Origin: Methanomicrobium sp.
GTDB lineage: Archaea > Halobacteriota > Methanomicrobia > Methanomicrobiales > Methanomicrobiaceae
Direction of reading: 5' to 3'
Assembly (NCBI GenBank): GCA_017553245.1
Contig: JAFZMT010000244.1
Span: 1-21,739 of the forward strand
DNA length: 21,739 nt
Positions 7,503 to 15,847 of the stretch are shown here, in pieces; within the stretch, counting starts at the first letter, position 1, and every line of letters starts with the position of its first letter. A model generated the notes under the pieces. That model ran no database searches. It was given only the letters and a program-made list of their open reading frames with translations, and was not told where the DNA came from. The position numbers and the translations under genes are program-made.

Positions 7503-9350
7503 TCAGTTCTTGTCGTCCTTGACCTTGAAGTCGGCATCCACTACGGTATCGTCGGACTTCTGCTCGGTCGCATTGCCGCCTTCCTTGGCCTTGTTTGCCT
7601 CGGCTTCCGCGGCAGCCTTCTGATACATCTTTGTCGATGCCGCAAAGACGGCTTCCTGAAGCTCCTCGACGTCCTTCTTGATTGCATCAACGTCGTTGCC
7701 CTCGATGGTCTTCTTGACCTTCTCGATGCCCGCCTCAATCTTTGAGACATCGGCGGCTTCGAGCTTGTCCTTGCCTTCCTTGAGGAGTTTTTCCGCGGCG
7801 AATATCGAGTTGTCGGCGTTGTTCCTTATCTCAATCTCTTCGCGCTTCTTCTTATCCGCCTCTTCGAAGTCCTTGGACTTTCTGATCATCTCTTCAATCT
7901 CTTTCTCGGAGAGTCTCTTGTCGCCGGAGATTGTGATTGCCTGACTGTTGCCCGTGCCCAGATCTTTTGCCGAGACATTGATGATGCCGTTTGCGTCGAT
8001 ATCGAATGTGACCTCAATCTGCGGGATTCCGCGCGGTGCCGGCGGGATGCCCGTCAGCTGGAATTTGCCGAGAGTGAAGTTATCGGCGGCAAGCGCACGC
8101 TCTCCCTGAACGACGTGGATCTCTACGCTGGTCTGGTTGTCGGCTGCGGTCGTGAAGATCTGGCTCTTCTTTGTCGGAATCGTGGTGTTTCTCTCGATGA
8201 GCTTGGTTGCGATACCGCCCATGGTCTCGATTGAGAGTGTAAGCGGGGTTACATCCAGAAGGACTACGTCCTTTGCCTCTCCGGTAAGGACACCGCCCTG
8301 AATCGAAGCGCCGACTGCGACACACTCATCGGGGTTGATTCCCTTGTCGGACTCTTTTCCGAGGAGTGCCTTTACTCTCTCCTGAACGAGCGGGACACGT
8401 GTCGAACCGCCGACGAGGAGAACGTGGTCGATATCGGATGCGGTAAGTCCTGCATCGTCGAGTGCCTGCTTTACGGGTCCGATTGTCCTGTCGACTAAAG
8501 GACCTATGAGCTGCTCGAACTTTGCGCGTGTGAGATCGATATCAAGGAACTTGGGTCCGGTTGCATCGGTCGTGATGTAAGGCAGGTTGATGTTTGTCTT
8601 CTGAACGGTCGAGAGCTCCATCTTTGCGTTCTCGGATGCGTCGCGGATACGCTGCATTGCCATCTTGTCTTTCGAGAGGTCGATGCCCTCCTTCTTCTTA
8701 AACTCCTCAACGATGTAGTCGGTGATTGTCTTATCGAAGTCGTCACCGCCGAGGTGGTTATCTCCCGCGGTCGCCTGAACCTCGAAGACGCCGTCGCCGA
8801 GTGTCAGAATCGAGACATCGAATGTTCCGCCGCCGAGATCGAATACCAATACGGTCTTGTCCTCTTCCTTGTCGATACCGTATGCGAGTGCACTTGCGGT
8901 CGGCTCGTTGATGATACGCATGACCTCAAGTCCCGCGATTTTACCGGCATCCTTTGTTGCGTTCCTCTGAGCGTCGTTGAAGTATGCCGGGACGGTGATG
9001 ACTGCCTTCTTTATCTCTTCGCCGAGGTATGCTTCGGCGTCGACCTTTAACTTCTGAAGGATCATTGCCGAAATTTCCTGCGGCGTGAACTTCTTGCCGT
9101 CAATCTCGACGGTCTCGCTTGTTCCCATCTTTCTCTTGATTGAGATGATTGTCCTTTCGGGGTTGGTAACTGCCTGACGCTTTGCGACGTTACCGATAAG
9201 GCGCTCGCCTTCCTTTGAGAAAGCCACTACCGACGGCGTTGTTCTTCCGCCTTCGGCATTCGGAATTACAACCGGCTTGCCGCCTTCCATGATTGACATA
9301 CATGAGTTTGTGGTTCCGAGATCGATACCTAAGATTTTGTTTGATGCCAT
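7503..9350 (-). CDS. dnaK: Chaperone DnaK (Hsp70)
   Basis: The 615-residue ATP-dependent chaperone binds and releases exposed hydrophobic peptide segments with DnaJ and GrpE. The nucleotide-binding domain opens with [10 protein letters not shown] and contains [30 protein letters not shown] and [10 protein letters not shown]. The substrate-binding domain follows ([14 protein letters not shown], then [17 protein letters not shown]), then a helical lid and a short acidic tail. I chose the ATG at 9350 ([12 protein letters not shown]) rather than the upstream in-frame start at 9392, because AGGAGGAAT lies about 6 nt before it and the family begins there. It starts 2 bp after the grpE stop, so the two are translationally close and cotranscribed. 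Confidence 0.98.
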   Translation of the reverse strand: MASNKILGIDLGTTNSCMSIMEGGKPVVIPNAEGGRTTPSVVAFSKEGERLIGNVAKRQAVTNPERTIISIKRKMGTSETVEIDGKKFTPQEISAMILQKLKVDAEAYLGEEIKKAVITVPAYFNDAQRNATKDAGKIAGLEVMRIINEPTASALAYGIDKEEDKTVLVFDLGGGTFDVSILTLGDGVFEVQATAGDNHLGGDDFDKTITDYIVEEFKKKEGIDLSKDKMAMQRIRDASENAKMELSTVQKTNINLPYITTDATGPKFLDIDLTRAKFEQLIGPLVDRTIGPVKQALDDAGLTASDIDHVLLVGGSTRVPLVQERVKALLGKESDKGINPDECVAVGASIQGGVLTGEAKDVVLLDVTPLTLSIETMGGIATKLIERNTTIPTKKSQIFTTAADNQTSVEIHVVQGERALAADNFTLGKFQLTGIPPAPRGIPQIEVTFDIDANGIINVSAKDLGTGNSQAITISGDKRLSEKEIEEMIRKSKDFEEADKKKREEIEIRNNADNSIFAAEKLLKEGKDKLEAADVSKIEAGIEKVKKTIEGNDVDAIKKDVEELQEAVFAASTKMYQKAAAEAEANKAKEGGNATEQKSDDTVVDADFKVKDDKN

Positions 9351-9352
9351 TT

Positions 9353-9979
9353 TTATTCCTCCTTTCCTTTGGATACCGCGACTTTTGCACATCTGATGAC
9401 CTTGTCGCCCATCGTGTAGCCGCGGATTAATTCATCTATTATGATTCCCTCCTTCGCATCGGAAGGGACATATGCTATTGCTTCGTGTTTGTTCGGATCG
9501 AACTGTGCGTTTTTTGACTCAATTGGGGAGATTGAATGATTTTCCAGTATTTTTGCGAGAACTTTCTGAATCTGCACAACACCTTCACGCAATGCCTTCT
9601 CATCTGCCGCAAGTGCACGGTCGATGTTATCGACGACGTCCAGAATTTCGATTGCGAAGTTCTCGGTGGCGCGTGCCGCACGTTCACCGGATTCTTTCGC
9701 GCTGCGTTTTCTGAAGTTGTCGAAATCGGCGGCAAGGCGAAGGTATTTGTCCTTGTATTCATCGATTTGGGCTTGCAGTTCTTCTTCGCGGGTCGGCTTC
9801 TTCCCGGAAGTTTCTTCAGCCGCATTCGCCGCCTTCTCATCTGCATGTGTCTCCGTGTTGCCCGCAGAATCGGCGGCATTTTCCGCGTCAGACTGCCCGC
9901 CCGTGTTGCCGGATGCCTCCTCGGAGCACTTCTTCAGCAGCTCTTCGGCTTCATCCTTCTCTGACGTTTTCTGATTCAT
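9353..9979 (-). CDS. grpE: Nucleotide exchange factor GrpE
   Basis: The 208-residue protein is the exchange factor that releases ADP from DnaK. The first ~70 residues are acidic and low in complexity. The dimerising coiled coil follows ([20 protein letters not shown]), with the family signature DFDNFRKR, and the C-terminal beta domain carries [14 protein letters not shown] and [19 protein letters not shown]. The ATG at 9979 ([10 protein letters not shown]) is preferred over the in-frame ATG at 10039, because GGAGAAAAGCG directly precedes it and the extra 20 residues would start inside the promoter region. It leads the grpE-dnaK unit and is divergent from purH, with two TATA-like elements upstream. 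Confidence 0.96.
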   Translation of the reverse strand: MNQKTSEKDEAEELLKKCSEEASGNTGGQSDAENAADSAGNTETHADEKAANAAEETSGKKPTREEELQAQIDEYKDKYLRLAADFDNFRKRSAKESGERAARATENFAIEILDVVDNIDRALAADEKALREGVVQIQKVLAKILENHSISPIESKNAQFDPNKHEAIAYVPSDAKEGIIIDELIRGYTMGDKVIRCAKVAVSKGKEE

Positions 9980-10046
9980 CGCTTTTCTCCAATTGTTAAT
10001 CGTGATTGTTGTGTGATCTTTAGTTCTGCCATAATACATGGTCTGG

Positions 10047-10091
10047 AGTTCTATATATATGTTTTGATGATTATGTTTGCAGTTCTATATA
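10047..10091 (-). promoter_or_regulatory. Duplicated TATA-like element upstream of grpE
   Basis: The word agttctatata occurs at 10047-10057 and again at 10081-10091 (on the minus strand TATATAGAACT), 34 bp apart. Either could serve as the grpE core promoter, giving leaders of about 45 and 80 nt. Two start sites or a regulator site overlapping the TATA box would both be plausible for a heat-shock operon. The intervening AT-rich sequence shows no other feature. Confidence 0.5.
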
Positions 10092-10284
10092 ATGATTGTT
10101 TAATGAATTTACAGAACGGTTTCATACATGCAGGCTCCGTTTTGCATAAACAGAGCAGCCGTGCCCGCAATATCCTCCACGTCCCGCCGCCGTTGCATCC
10201 CGCTTCGCGGCTTTCCAAGCCTGCCCGAAGAAGACGATCGCGTCTGCGAAAGGTCGCCCCCGCATAAGTCCGCCGTGAGATTGC
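10092..10284. other. Spacer between grpE and purH promoters, no gene seen
   Basis: Small ORFs cross it on both strands, but none has a ribosome binding site, a typical composition or a recognisable product. No RNA gene or clear regulatory site was found in this part. Confidence 0.55.
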
Positions 10285-10361
10285 GACCGGCACACAAACA
10301 GCAAACAATCCGCAAAAAATCGGCAGACAATATGCACACAATATGCACATTTTATGCGGAC
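10285..10361. repeat. 11-bp phased repeat, seven copies, upstream of purH
   Basis: Contiguous 11-bp units: gaccggcacac (10285), aaacagcaaac (10296), aatccgcaaaa (10307), aatcggcagac (10318), aatatgcacac (10329), aatatgcacat (10340) and tttatgcggac (10351). The core GCAnAC recurs at the same place in nearly every unit. The array ends 22 bp before the purH ATG, and its last two units include cattttatg, a possible TATA element for purH. Confidence 0.75.
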
Positions 10362-10383
10362 ACAAACCAAATGAAAATGTACA

Positions 10384-11880
10384 ATGAAGTATGCACTCCT
10401 CTCGGTCTGGGACAAGACCGGCATAGTTGAATTTGCACAGTTTCTGGTCTCCAAAGGATACTCTCTGCTAAGTTCCGGCGGAACGGCAAAAGCGATTGCA
10501 CAGGCGGGCATTCCCGTAACCGAGGTCTCGGACTACACGGGCGCACCCGAGATGATGGACGGACGCGTAAAGACGCTCCACCCCAAGATCCACGGCGGAC
10601 TGCTCGGAAGACGCGGCATAGACGACAAAGTCATGCAAGAGCGCGGCATTGAATGCATTGACATTCTTGCCGTCAACCTCTACCCCTTCGAAGAGATGTC
10701 GAAGAAGAACCTGCCGCTGAATGAACTTATCGAGTATGTCGATATCGGCGGTCCCGCGATGATTCGTGCGGCGGCAAAGAACTTCAGGGACGTCGCCGTC
10801 GTCATCGATCCCGCAGACTACTCGGGCATCATGTATAAGATGAACAACGGCGGTCTCTCCGAGAAGGACAGGCTCATTCTCGCAAGAAAGGTCTTTGCAA
10901 GGATGTCGGCATATGACGGGGCAATCTCAAACTACCTCTACGGTCTTGACAACGAACTCCCCGAGGTATACTCCGTGCAGTTCTCAAACGGCAGAAAACT
11001 CCGCTACGGCGAAAACCCGCATCAGAAAGCCGCGGTCTACGGCACAACGGGCATTGCGGGGCAGATTCCCCTTCAGGGCAAGGAGATGTCCTACAACAAC
11101 TACCTCGACGTCGACGCCGCCGTCGGTCTCTTAAGAGAGTTCGATTAGACCGCCGCCGTTATCGTAAAGCACAACAACCCCTGCGGCGTTGCCCTGGGCG
11201 ACACCCTGCTTGCCGCCTACCTCAGAGCACGCGATGTCGACCCCATCTCGGCATACGGCGGCATTGTGGCGCTCAACCGCGAGGTCGGCGAGGATGTGGC
11301 AAAGGAGCTGGCATCGACCTTCATCGAGGTCGTAATCGCGCCCTCATACACGGAGAAAGCCCGCGAGATAATGAAGGTCAAGGAGAACATGCGTGTTCTT
11401 CTTCTCCCCGAGGAGAAGCCAATCGAGTCACTGCGCACAATCGACGGCGGCGCTCTCGTTCAGATTACGCCAAAGGAGATTCACGAAGAGTGGAAGGTTG
11501 TCTCCGAGCGCGAGCCGACCGCGGCTGAGGTCGCCGGCATGAAACTTGCCATGAAGATCTGTAAGCACACCAAGAGCAACGCCATCGTCTACGCAAACGA
11601 GAGGTCTGCGCTGGCAATCGGCGCCGGTCAGATGAACCGCGTCAACTCCGCTCAGATCGCCGCGCTTAAGGCAAAAGAGACGAACAACTCCCTCAAAGGC
11701 TCGGTTGTCGCATCCGATGCCTTCCTGCCGTTTGCGGATACTCTCGAAGCCGCGGTTGAAGCGGGCGCAACGGCACTCCTTCAGCCCGGAGGCTCAATCC
11801 GCGACGCCGAGGTTATCGAGTGCGCAAACAGGCACAATGTCGCCATGGTCTTTACCGGCGTGCGCTATTTCAGACACTGA
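10384..11880 (+). pseudogene. purH: purH: bifunctional AICAR transformylase/IMP cyclohydrolase, interrupted by in-frame TAG
   Basis: PurH performs the last two steps of IMP synthesis: formylation of AICAR and ring closure to IMP. The 499-codon frame is full length except that codon 255 (11146-11148) is TAG. Before it lies a complete IMP cyclohydrolase domain (KYALLSVWDKTG at the start, MMDGRVKTLHPKIHGG near 60) and the beginning of the transformylase domain (RYGENPHQ). After it the same frame continues with TAAVIVKHNNPCG, holding the catalytic Lys-His pair, then AYGG, RTIDGGALVQ, DAFLPFAD, QPGGSIRDAEV and the C-terminal TGVRYFRH. Homologues usually have Glu or Asp where the TAG falls (GAG to TAG is one change). 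No frame slip is present. The 254-residue first part could still supply cyclohydrolase; the second has no good start codon before a GTG at 11266, past the catalytic pair. It could be a real null mutation, sequencing error, or readthrough. Confidence 0.9.
11146..11148 (+). other. In-frame TAG codon splitting purH
   Basis: The codon lies between ...LLREFD and TAAVIVKHNNPCG, seven residues before the transformylase Lys-His. Both flanks align to the family without a gap, so only this codon is abnormal. Confidence 0.9.
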
Positions 11881-11897
11881 AAATCCGATAATCAAAT

Positions 11898-11931
11898 AAA
11901 TCCAACTTTTTTACAAATCCCACTTTTTTGC
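11898..11931 (+). terminator. T-run terminator of purH formed by a 17-bp duplication
   Basis: The units aaatccaacttttttac (11898) and aaatcccacttttttgc (11915) each carry a T6 run 25-50 bp after the purH stop. Archaeal transcription commonly ends at oligo-T tracts on the non-template strand, so the duplication doubles the signal. Confidence 0.6.
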
Positions 11932-11963
11932 AGTCCGTGTTCCGTGTCTGCTTCCATATCACG

Positions 11964-11991
11964 ACTGCCTCAAATAAACTGCCCCAAATAG
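11964..11991. repeat. 14-bp tandem repeat, two copies
   Basis: actgcctcaaataa (11964) is followed directly by actgccccaaatag (11978), just upstream of the TATA element for the symporter genes. Confidence 0.7.
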
Positions 11992-11997
11992 ATCGTG

Positions 11998-12005
11998 TTA
12001 TATGT
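11998..12005 (+). promoter_or_regulatory. TATA-box candidate for the symporter operon
   Basis: ttatatgt lies about 30 bp before the ATG at 12031. Initiation about 25 bp downstream would give a leader of only a few nucleotides, which fits the absence of a Shine-Dalgarno site before that ATG (attatagcgaa). Confidence 0.5.
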
Positions 12006-12030
12006 TAGCACGGCACACGATTATAGCGAA

Positions 12031-12138
12031 ATGTTTGGACTACCTGTTGAGACAGTTCTTGCCGTCGGTGCGGGAATTGCAATACTGACAATATTTCTCA
12101 TAATCTGGGGTCTGAGATTCAGGGAGCTTGAAATATGA
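12031..12138 (+). CDS. Small membrane protein, probable symporter accessory peptide
   Basis: This 35-residue ORF begins MFGLPVETVLAVG and consists of one hydrophobic helix (about residues 9-27, GAGIAILTIFLIIWGL) followed by a charged end, RFRELEI. Its TGA stop overlaps the ATG of the sodium:solute symporter (ATGA at 12135-12138), so translation is probably coupled, and the symporter's AGGGAG ribosome binding site lies inside this ORF. A TATA element directly upstream supports its being the first gene of the transcript. Short one-helix proteins encoded just before SSS-family transporters are known in archaea as small symporter accessory proteins; assignment to that group is by position and shape rather than by a diagnostic motif. 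Confidence 0.75.
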   Translation: MFGLPVETVLAVGAGIAILTIFLIIWGLRFRELEI

Positions 12139-13706
12139 ATTTTGATCCGCTTACCGTGGGAATATTGCTCGTTTACGCGATTGTTCTGATTTACATCGGA
12201 AATCGGACGTCAAAGAAAGTGCAGAACTCCGAAGACTACATACTTGCGGGGCGCTCGCTCGGATTCTGGCTGTTTACGCTCCTCATGGTCGCATCCGTAT
12301 GCAGCGGCATGACTCTTCTCGGCGTATCCGCGTTCGGATACACGTCGGGATGGCCGGGTATCTGGGAACAGCTTGCCGTTCCGTTCGCGGCGTCCTTTGC
12401 CATAGTCTTCTTCGGCGCAAAACTCTACTATATCGGCAAAAAGTCCGGCTACATGACGGTCGAGGACTACTTTGCGCACAGATTCGAAAGCCCGCGCGGC
12501 ATGAGGGCACTCTCAGCCGTCGCAGGTATAGTTGTTTCACTTATCTACCTTGTCGGACAGTATACCGCAATCAGTATAGTTCTTGTCTGGCTCTTTGATA
12601 TCGACCACAATATCGCGCTGATAATCGCGGCGATAATCATCACCATGTATACGGTTATCGGCGGCATGTATGCGGTCTCGTGGACATCGCTCGTTCAGGG
12701 CGGTCTTCTGATTCTGGGCGTTCTTATCATGGCGCCGCTTGTGATTATCAAAGCCGGCGGACTTACCCACATCAACGAAGTCATCTCAAGTATCGATCCG
12801 AATATGGTCGAGCCGTTCTTCCCGTCGGCATATGCGCCGTATGCATACTGCACGCCCGAGTTCCTGTTCTCGTTTGTCATCATGCTCACGGTAGGTCTTG
12901 CCTGTGCGCCGCATGTCGTCAACAACGTCCTCGCGGTAAAAGACCAGAAATACTTCAAGTGGGTGCCGCTGGCGGCATTCCTTATCTATCTCGTCGTGAT
13001 GCTGCTTGTGAAGACCACGGGATTTGCGGTCAGAACACTCGTCGAGGAAGGCTCTCTTGTCCTGCCCGCCGCCGTCAACTCGCAGGACTACGCATTCATG
13101 TACGGTGTCGAGTTCGCATCGCCGAGCGTCTTAATCTGGGCGTTCTTTGCGGTCATCGTTCTGTCCGCGGTCATGTCGACGACGGACAGGCTCATGCTCA
13201 CCATAGGAACGATGTTCTCATGGGATATCTACAAGAACATCATAAATCCGAAAGCAAACGACAGCGAGGTGCTGAGGCTGAGCAAGATCTGCGTCGTTAT
13301 CGTCGCAATCGTCTCGATTGCGCTTGCGATTAACCCGCCGGAGATGCTTGCATTCCTCATCTGGATGGCAATCGGCGTCATGCTCTCGACCTTCGCCGTC
13401 CCCTTCCTCGCCGGTCTCTACTGGAGAGGTGCGACGACAAAGGGCGCAATCGCCTCGGTTGTCGTAGGTCTTGTGACAAGCGGCATCTTCGGTTACTACT
13501 ACCAGTATGTCGCAAAACTGCCCATGCACTTCTCGATTTATTCGCTTGCATGTGCGGCGATTGCGATGGTGGTCGTAAGTCTGCTGACAAAGAAGAACTC
13601 GGAGAAGGTCCTCGACGAGACCTTTACCGGATTTTACATCCAGCCCAGGACACTTCCGCTTAAGAAGCAGACCGAACAGCCCGCACAGGAAAAGACGGAA
13701 AACTGA
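12135..13706 (+). CDS. Sodium:solute symporter (SSS family)
   Basis: The 523-residue integral membrane protein has about 13 predicted helices in the PutP/PanF-type LeuT fold. Family features include an early unwound-helix region with YILAGRSLGFW (35-45) and SGMTLLGVSAFGYTSGWPG (57-75), VGLACAPHVVNNVLAVKD around residue 255, and AVMSTTDRLMLTIGTMFSWDIYK near 348-370. The latter corresponds to the Ser/Thr-rich Na+ site and the helix after it. The C-terminal tail is hydrophilic and Lys/Glu/Gln-rich. Relatives import proline, pantothenate, sugars or carboxylates with sodium; the substrate here cannot be read from sequence. The start is fixed by AGGGAG about 9 nt upstream and the 4-bp overlap with the accessory peptide gene. 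Confidence 0.93.
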   Translation: MNFDPLTVGILLVYAIVLIYIGNRTSKKVQNSEDYILAGRSLGFWLFTLLMVASVCSGMTLLGVSAFGYTSGWPGIWEQLAVPFAASFAIVFFGAKLYYIGKKSGYMTVEDYFAHRFESPRGMRALSAVAGIVVSLIYLVGQYTAISIVLVWLFDIDHNIALIIAAIIITMYTVIGGMYAVSWTSLVQGGLLILGVLIMAPLVIIKAGGLTHINEVISSIDPNMVEPFFPSAYAPYAYCTPEFLFSFVIMLTVGLACAPHVVNNVLAVKDQKYFKWVPLAAFLIYLVVMLLVKTTGFAVRTLVEEGSLVLPAAVNSQDYAFMYGVEFASPSVLIWAFFAVIVLSAVMSTTDRLMLTIGTMFSWDIYKNIINPKANDSEVLRLSKICVVIVAIVSIALAINPPEMLAFLIWMAIGVMLSTFAVPFLAGLYWRGATTKGAIASVVVGLVTSGIFGYYYQYVAKLPMHFSIYSLACAAIAMVVVSLLTKKNSEKVLDETFTGFYIQPRTLPLKKQTEQPAQEKTEN

Positions 13707-13713
13707 ACAGAAC

Positions 13714-13774
13714 GGTTACAAAAACAGTTACCGAAACAATTAACAAAAACAATTTTTTTGACGTTTTTTTGATT
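13714..13774 (+). terminator. T-run terminator after the symporter, within 12-bp and 11-bp repeats
   Basis: Three units of 12-13 bp (ggttacaaaaac 13714, agttaccgaaac 13726, aattaacaaaaac 13738) are followed by two 11-bp units, tttttttgacg (13753) and tttttttgatt (13764). The two T7 runs make a strong archaeal-type oligo-T terminator 45-65 bp past the symporter stop. Confidence 0.65.
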
Positions 13775-13820
13775 TCGACCGCATATCATCCGCAGTCGCC
13801 AATCATTCCGCGCCTTAAAC

Positions 13821-13848
13821 AATCACTTTCCCCGATCACTTTCGCACC
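13821..13848. repeat. 14-bp tandem repeat, two copies, upstream of dinB
   Basis: aatcactttccccg (13821) is followed by atcactttcgcacc (13835), just before the dinB TATA element. Confidence 0.55.
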
Positions 13849-13861
13849 GCAGAGACTTTTC

Positions 13862-13868
13862 TTATATA
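13862..13868 (+). promoter_or_regulatory. TATA box of dinB, predicting a leaderless mRNA
   Basis: ttatata is centred about 25 bp before 13890, the GTG start of the dinB frame, the usual distance from TATA centre to transcription start in archaea. The mRNA would begin at or within a few bases of the start codon. Confidence 0.55.
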
Positions 13869-13889
13869 CTAATCCGACATACCGTTGAA

Positions 13890-15305
13890 GTGTCAATGAC
13901 GGAGGTGAGCGGGACGACAGAGAGGTTTGAGAGGGCTGAGACAACAGGTGCGGTTGAAACGGATTCAAGAATCATCCTTCATATCGATATGGACAGTTTC
14001 TTTGCGTCGGTGGAGATGCGCGAGAACTTCGAACTGCGCGGAAAACCCGTCATCATCGGCGCCGATCCGCGCAACGGCAGCGGACGCGGTGTGGTGAGCA
14101 CCTGCTCCTATGAAGCCAGAAAATACGGTGTTCATTCGGCAATGCCGGTCTCAAAGGCATATATGCTCTGCCCGCAGGGTATATTTCTGCCGGTGAACAT
14201 GCCGCTTTACCGTGAGGTTTCGCATAACGTGATGGAGATTCTCCGCGAATACTCGGATAAGTTCGAGCAGGTGAGCATTGATGAGGCATACCTCGATGTA
14301 AGTCATCTCGGGAGTTTTGACGCCGCCGAAATCGTTGCGGAAGAGATTCAGCGCCGCATCAAAAGCCATGAGCGGCTGACATGCTCGGTCGGAATCGGCA
14401 AATCGAAGGTTGTCGCAAAGATAGCTTCGGATTTTAAGAAGCCCGCCGGCATCACGGTTGTCCCCGCCGAAAAGAGCGAGGAGTTCCTGCGCCCGCTTCC
14501 GATAGGCAAGGTGCCCGGCATCGGAAAGAAAGGTCAGAAGGTGCTCACGGATGCGGGGATTAAGACCGTCGGCGATCTTCTCGACTGCGACATTCAGCGG
14601 CTTATATCGATTCTCGGACGGCATGCTCCCGAGATGAAGGAGTTTGCCGCCGGCAACGACTCACGCGAGGTCGAGGAGAGGGTCGGGCAGAAATCCGTGG
14701 GACGCGAGCGGACATATCAGGAAGATACAAAGGATATGTCAAAGATCCTTGAGACCGTCGGCTTTATCTGCGGCGAAGTTCACAAGGTCGTCAGTTCAAA
14801 CGAGCTTTACTTCAGGACCGTTACCGTCAAGATACGCTATTCGGGCTTTATCACAAAGACAAGGAGTTTTACGCTGCCGCAAAGCACGAATGACACCGAC
14901 GTCATGTATGATACGGCGGTGGCGCTGATAAACGCCAATATCGACAGGGAACGTGCGGTGCGGCTTATCGGGGTGTATGTATCGAATTTTGACTGCCGCA
15001 GGGGGCATCAGACGAAGATTCCCGACTGGCTCGATTACTTCGAGAGCATGTTTCCCGACAGCTTCGATAGCGATGCGGCGGTCGCACATTCGGGATCGCA
15101 ATCCTATCAGGCGGGAATTGTCGCGGAGTTCGGCGCAGGGTATATGACCGGCGCTTCCGAAGAGAGCAGCCGCGAAGGAAGCGGCGCGGATGCGGGAAAC
15201 GGGGATACGGGAGACGATGCGGACTTCGCCGATGACTCCGACAGATATCACGAAAAAAACGAGAAGAAGAGATCCCATAAAACGCGGTTGCAGAACTGGT
15301 TTTAG
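13890..15305 (+). CDS. dinB: DNA polymerase IV (Y-family translesion polymerase)
   Basis: The 471-residue Dpo4/DinB-type polymerase copies past damaged bases. The palm carries the metal-binding Asp33 in HIDMDSFFASVE and Asp131-Glu132 in SIDEAYLDV; the CSYEARKYGV segment contacts the incoming nucleotide. A thumb with the helix-hairpin-helix VPGIGKKGQKVL and a little-finger domain follow. The C-terminal ~70 residues are acidic and low in complexity and end in KTRLQNWF, a degenerate PIP box (hydrophobic then Trp-Phe) expected to bind the PCNA clamp. The start could be GTG 13890 or ATG 13896, both close to the predicted transcription start; no ribosome binding site precedes them, and GGAGGTG inside the frame at 13901-13907 has no suitable in-frame start after it. 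The frame ends in TAG directly after the PIP box. Confidence 0.95.
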   Translation: MSMTEVSGTTERFERAETTGAVETDSRIILHIDMDSFFASVEMRENFELRGKPVIIGADPRNGSGRGVVSTCSYEARKYGVHSAMPVSKAYMLCPQGIFLPVNMPLYREVSHNVMEILREYSDKFEQVSIDEAYLDVSHLGSFDAAEIVAEEIQRRIKSHERLTCSVGIGKSKVVAKIASDFKKPAGITVVPAEKSEEFLRPLPIGKVPGIGKKGQKVLTDAGIKTVGDLLDCDIQRLISILGRHAPEMKEFAAGNDSREVEERVGQKSVGRERTYQEDTKDMSKILETVGFICGEVHKVVSSNELYFRTVTVKIRYSGFITKTRSFTLPQSTNDTDVMYDTAVALINANIDRERAVRLIGVYVSNFDCRRGHQTKIPDWLDYFESMFPDSFDSDAAVAHSGSQSYQAGIVAEFGAGYMTGASEESSREGSGADAGNGDTGDDADFADDSDRYHEKNEKKRSHKTRLQNWF

Positions 15306-15349
15306 GGACAAAAATCGATTGGTAACGGAATTAAAAAGGTATCGGGGAT

Positions 15350-15778
15350 TCAGTTTCTTGCCCCGACCGCGCCGACGCTGTCCTGATAGCGCCCGTTATA
15401 GAGGGTTTTGCCGTCCGTGACCTCGTGCATAATAACCTGCACGCAGCGTTCGCCTTTTTTAAGCGGGTAGTCTTCGGGTCCCATATTGACAAGGCAGAGC
15501 GTCAGATTTCCGCGGAATCCCGGGTCAACGTAGCCGCCGCCGATGAGAATCCCGCGTCTCCCAAACGACGATCTGCACATGAGAGTTGCGGCAACATCCC
15601 CCGGCAGACCTATCTTTTCCATCGAATGAACAAGAGTTACCTCGCCTTTCTTTAAGAGATAATCCTCTCCCGCCCTCAGATCATAGGATGCCGGCTGCTG
15701 AGACTCCTCGCTGTAAGGCTCAAGGACGATACTGCCGCTCTTTATCCGCGCCTGAATGTTTTCCTTTGAAAGAATCAT
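15350..15778 (-). CDS. dUTPase/dCTP deaminase (Dcd) family protein, probably dUTP diphosphatase
   Basis: The 142-residue protein belongs to the trimeric dCTP deaminase/dUTPase family that keeps dUTP low and supplies dUMP. It has the phosphate-binding motif CRSSFGRRG (68-76), the core GGGYVDPGFRGNLTL (80-94) and the C-terminal arm RYQDSVGAVGARN (130-142), which resembles YQ-S-GA tails of Dcd. In known dCTP deaminases, including the bifunctional archaeal enzyme, the core is followed by Glu (LEFYN or LEIV), which activates the deaminating water. Here that position is Cys95 (LCLVN), so deamination seems unlikely and dUTP hydrolysis more likely. It is also shorter than the usual 170-200 residues. 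It converges on dinB with 44 bp between stops. No Shine-Dalgarno site precedes the ATG. Confidence 0.85.
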   Translation of the reverse strand: MILSKENIQARIKSGSIVLEPYSEESQQPASYDLRAGEDYLLKKGEVTLVHSMEKIGLPGDVAATLMCRSSFGRRGILIGGGYVDPGFRGNLTLCLVNMGPEDYPLKKGERCVQVIMHEVTDGKTLYNGRYQDSVGAVGARN

Positions 15779-15810
15779 ACAGATATCTTATATCGCCGAC
15801 AAAATAGGTT

Positions 15811-15847
15811 TTTTTAATTTGAAACAGGGATTTAATTTGAAAAAAAA
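15811..15847 (-). terminator. T-run terminator of hps-rraA, with an 18-bp period repeat
   Basis: On the minus strand an uninterrupted T8 run starts within the TGA of hps-rraA and a T7 run follows about 20 nt later. The + strand word tttaatttgaaa occurs at 15813 and 15831, an 18-bp period. Confidence 0.6.

Noticed and set aside
9351..9392. Longer dnaK start at 9392
   Set aside because: The family starts at [12 protein letters not shown], and AGGAGGAAT precedes the ATG at 9350; the longer form would overlap grpE.
10092..10284. A possible structured RNA or riboswitch between grpE and purH
   Set aside because: No consistent long stem or known aptamer core could be traced by eye; the sequence is GC-rich without clear pairing.
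10051..10511. Cys-rich open frames on the minus strand upstream of and overlapping the start of purH
   Set aside because: They are generated by the 11-bp repeats and by the complement of purH, and have no start signal.
11146..11148. TAG in purH read as pyrrolysine as the preferred explanation
   Set aside because: dinB in the same window ends with TAG exactly after its PIP-like tail, which fits TAG being a stop here. Pyrrolysine use cannot be excluded without looking for pyl genes, so it is kept only as an alternative.
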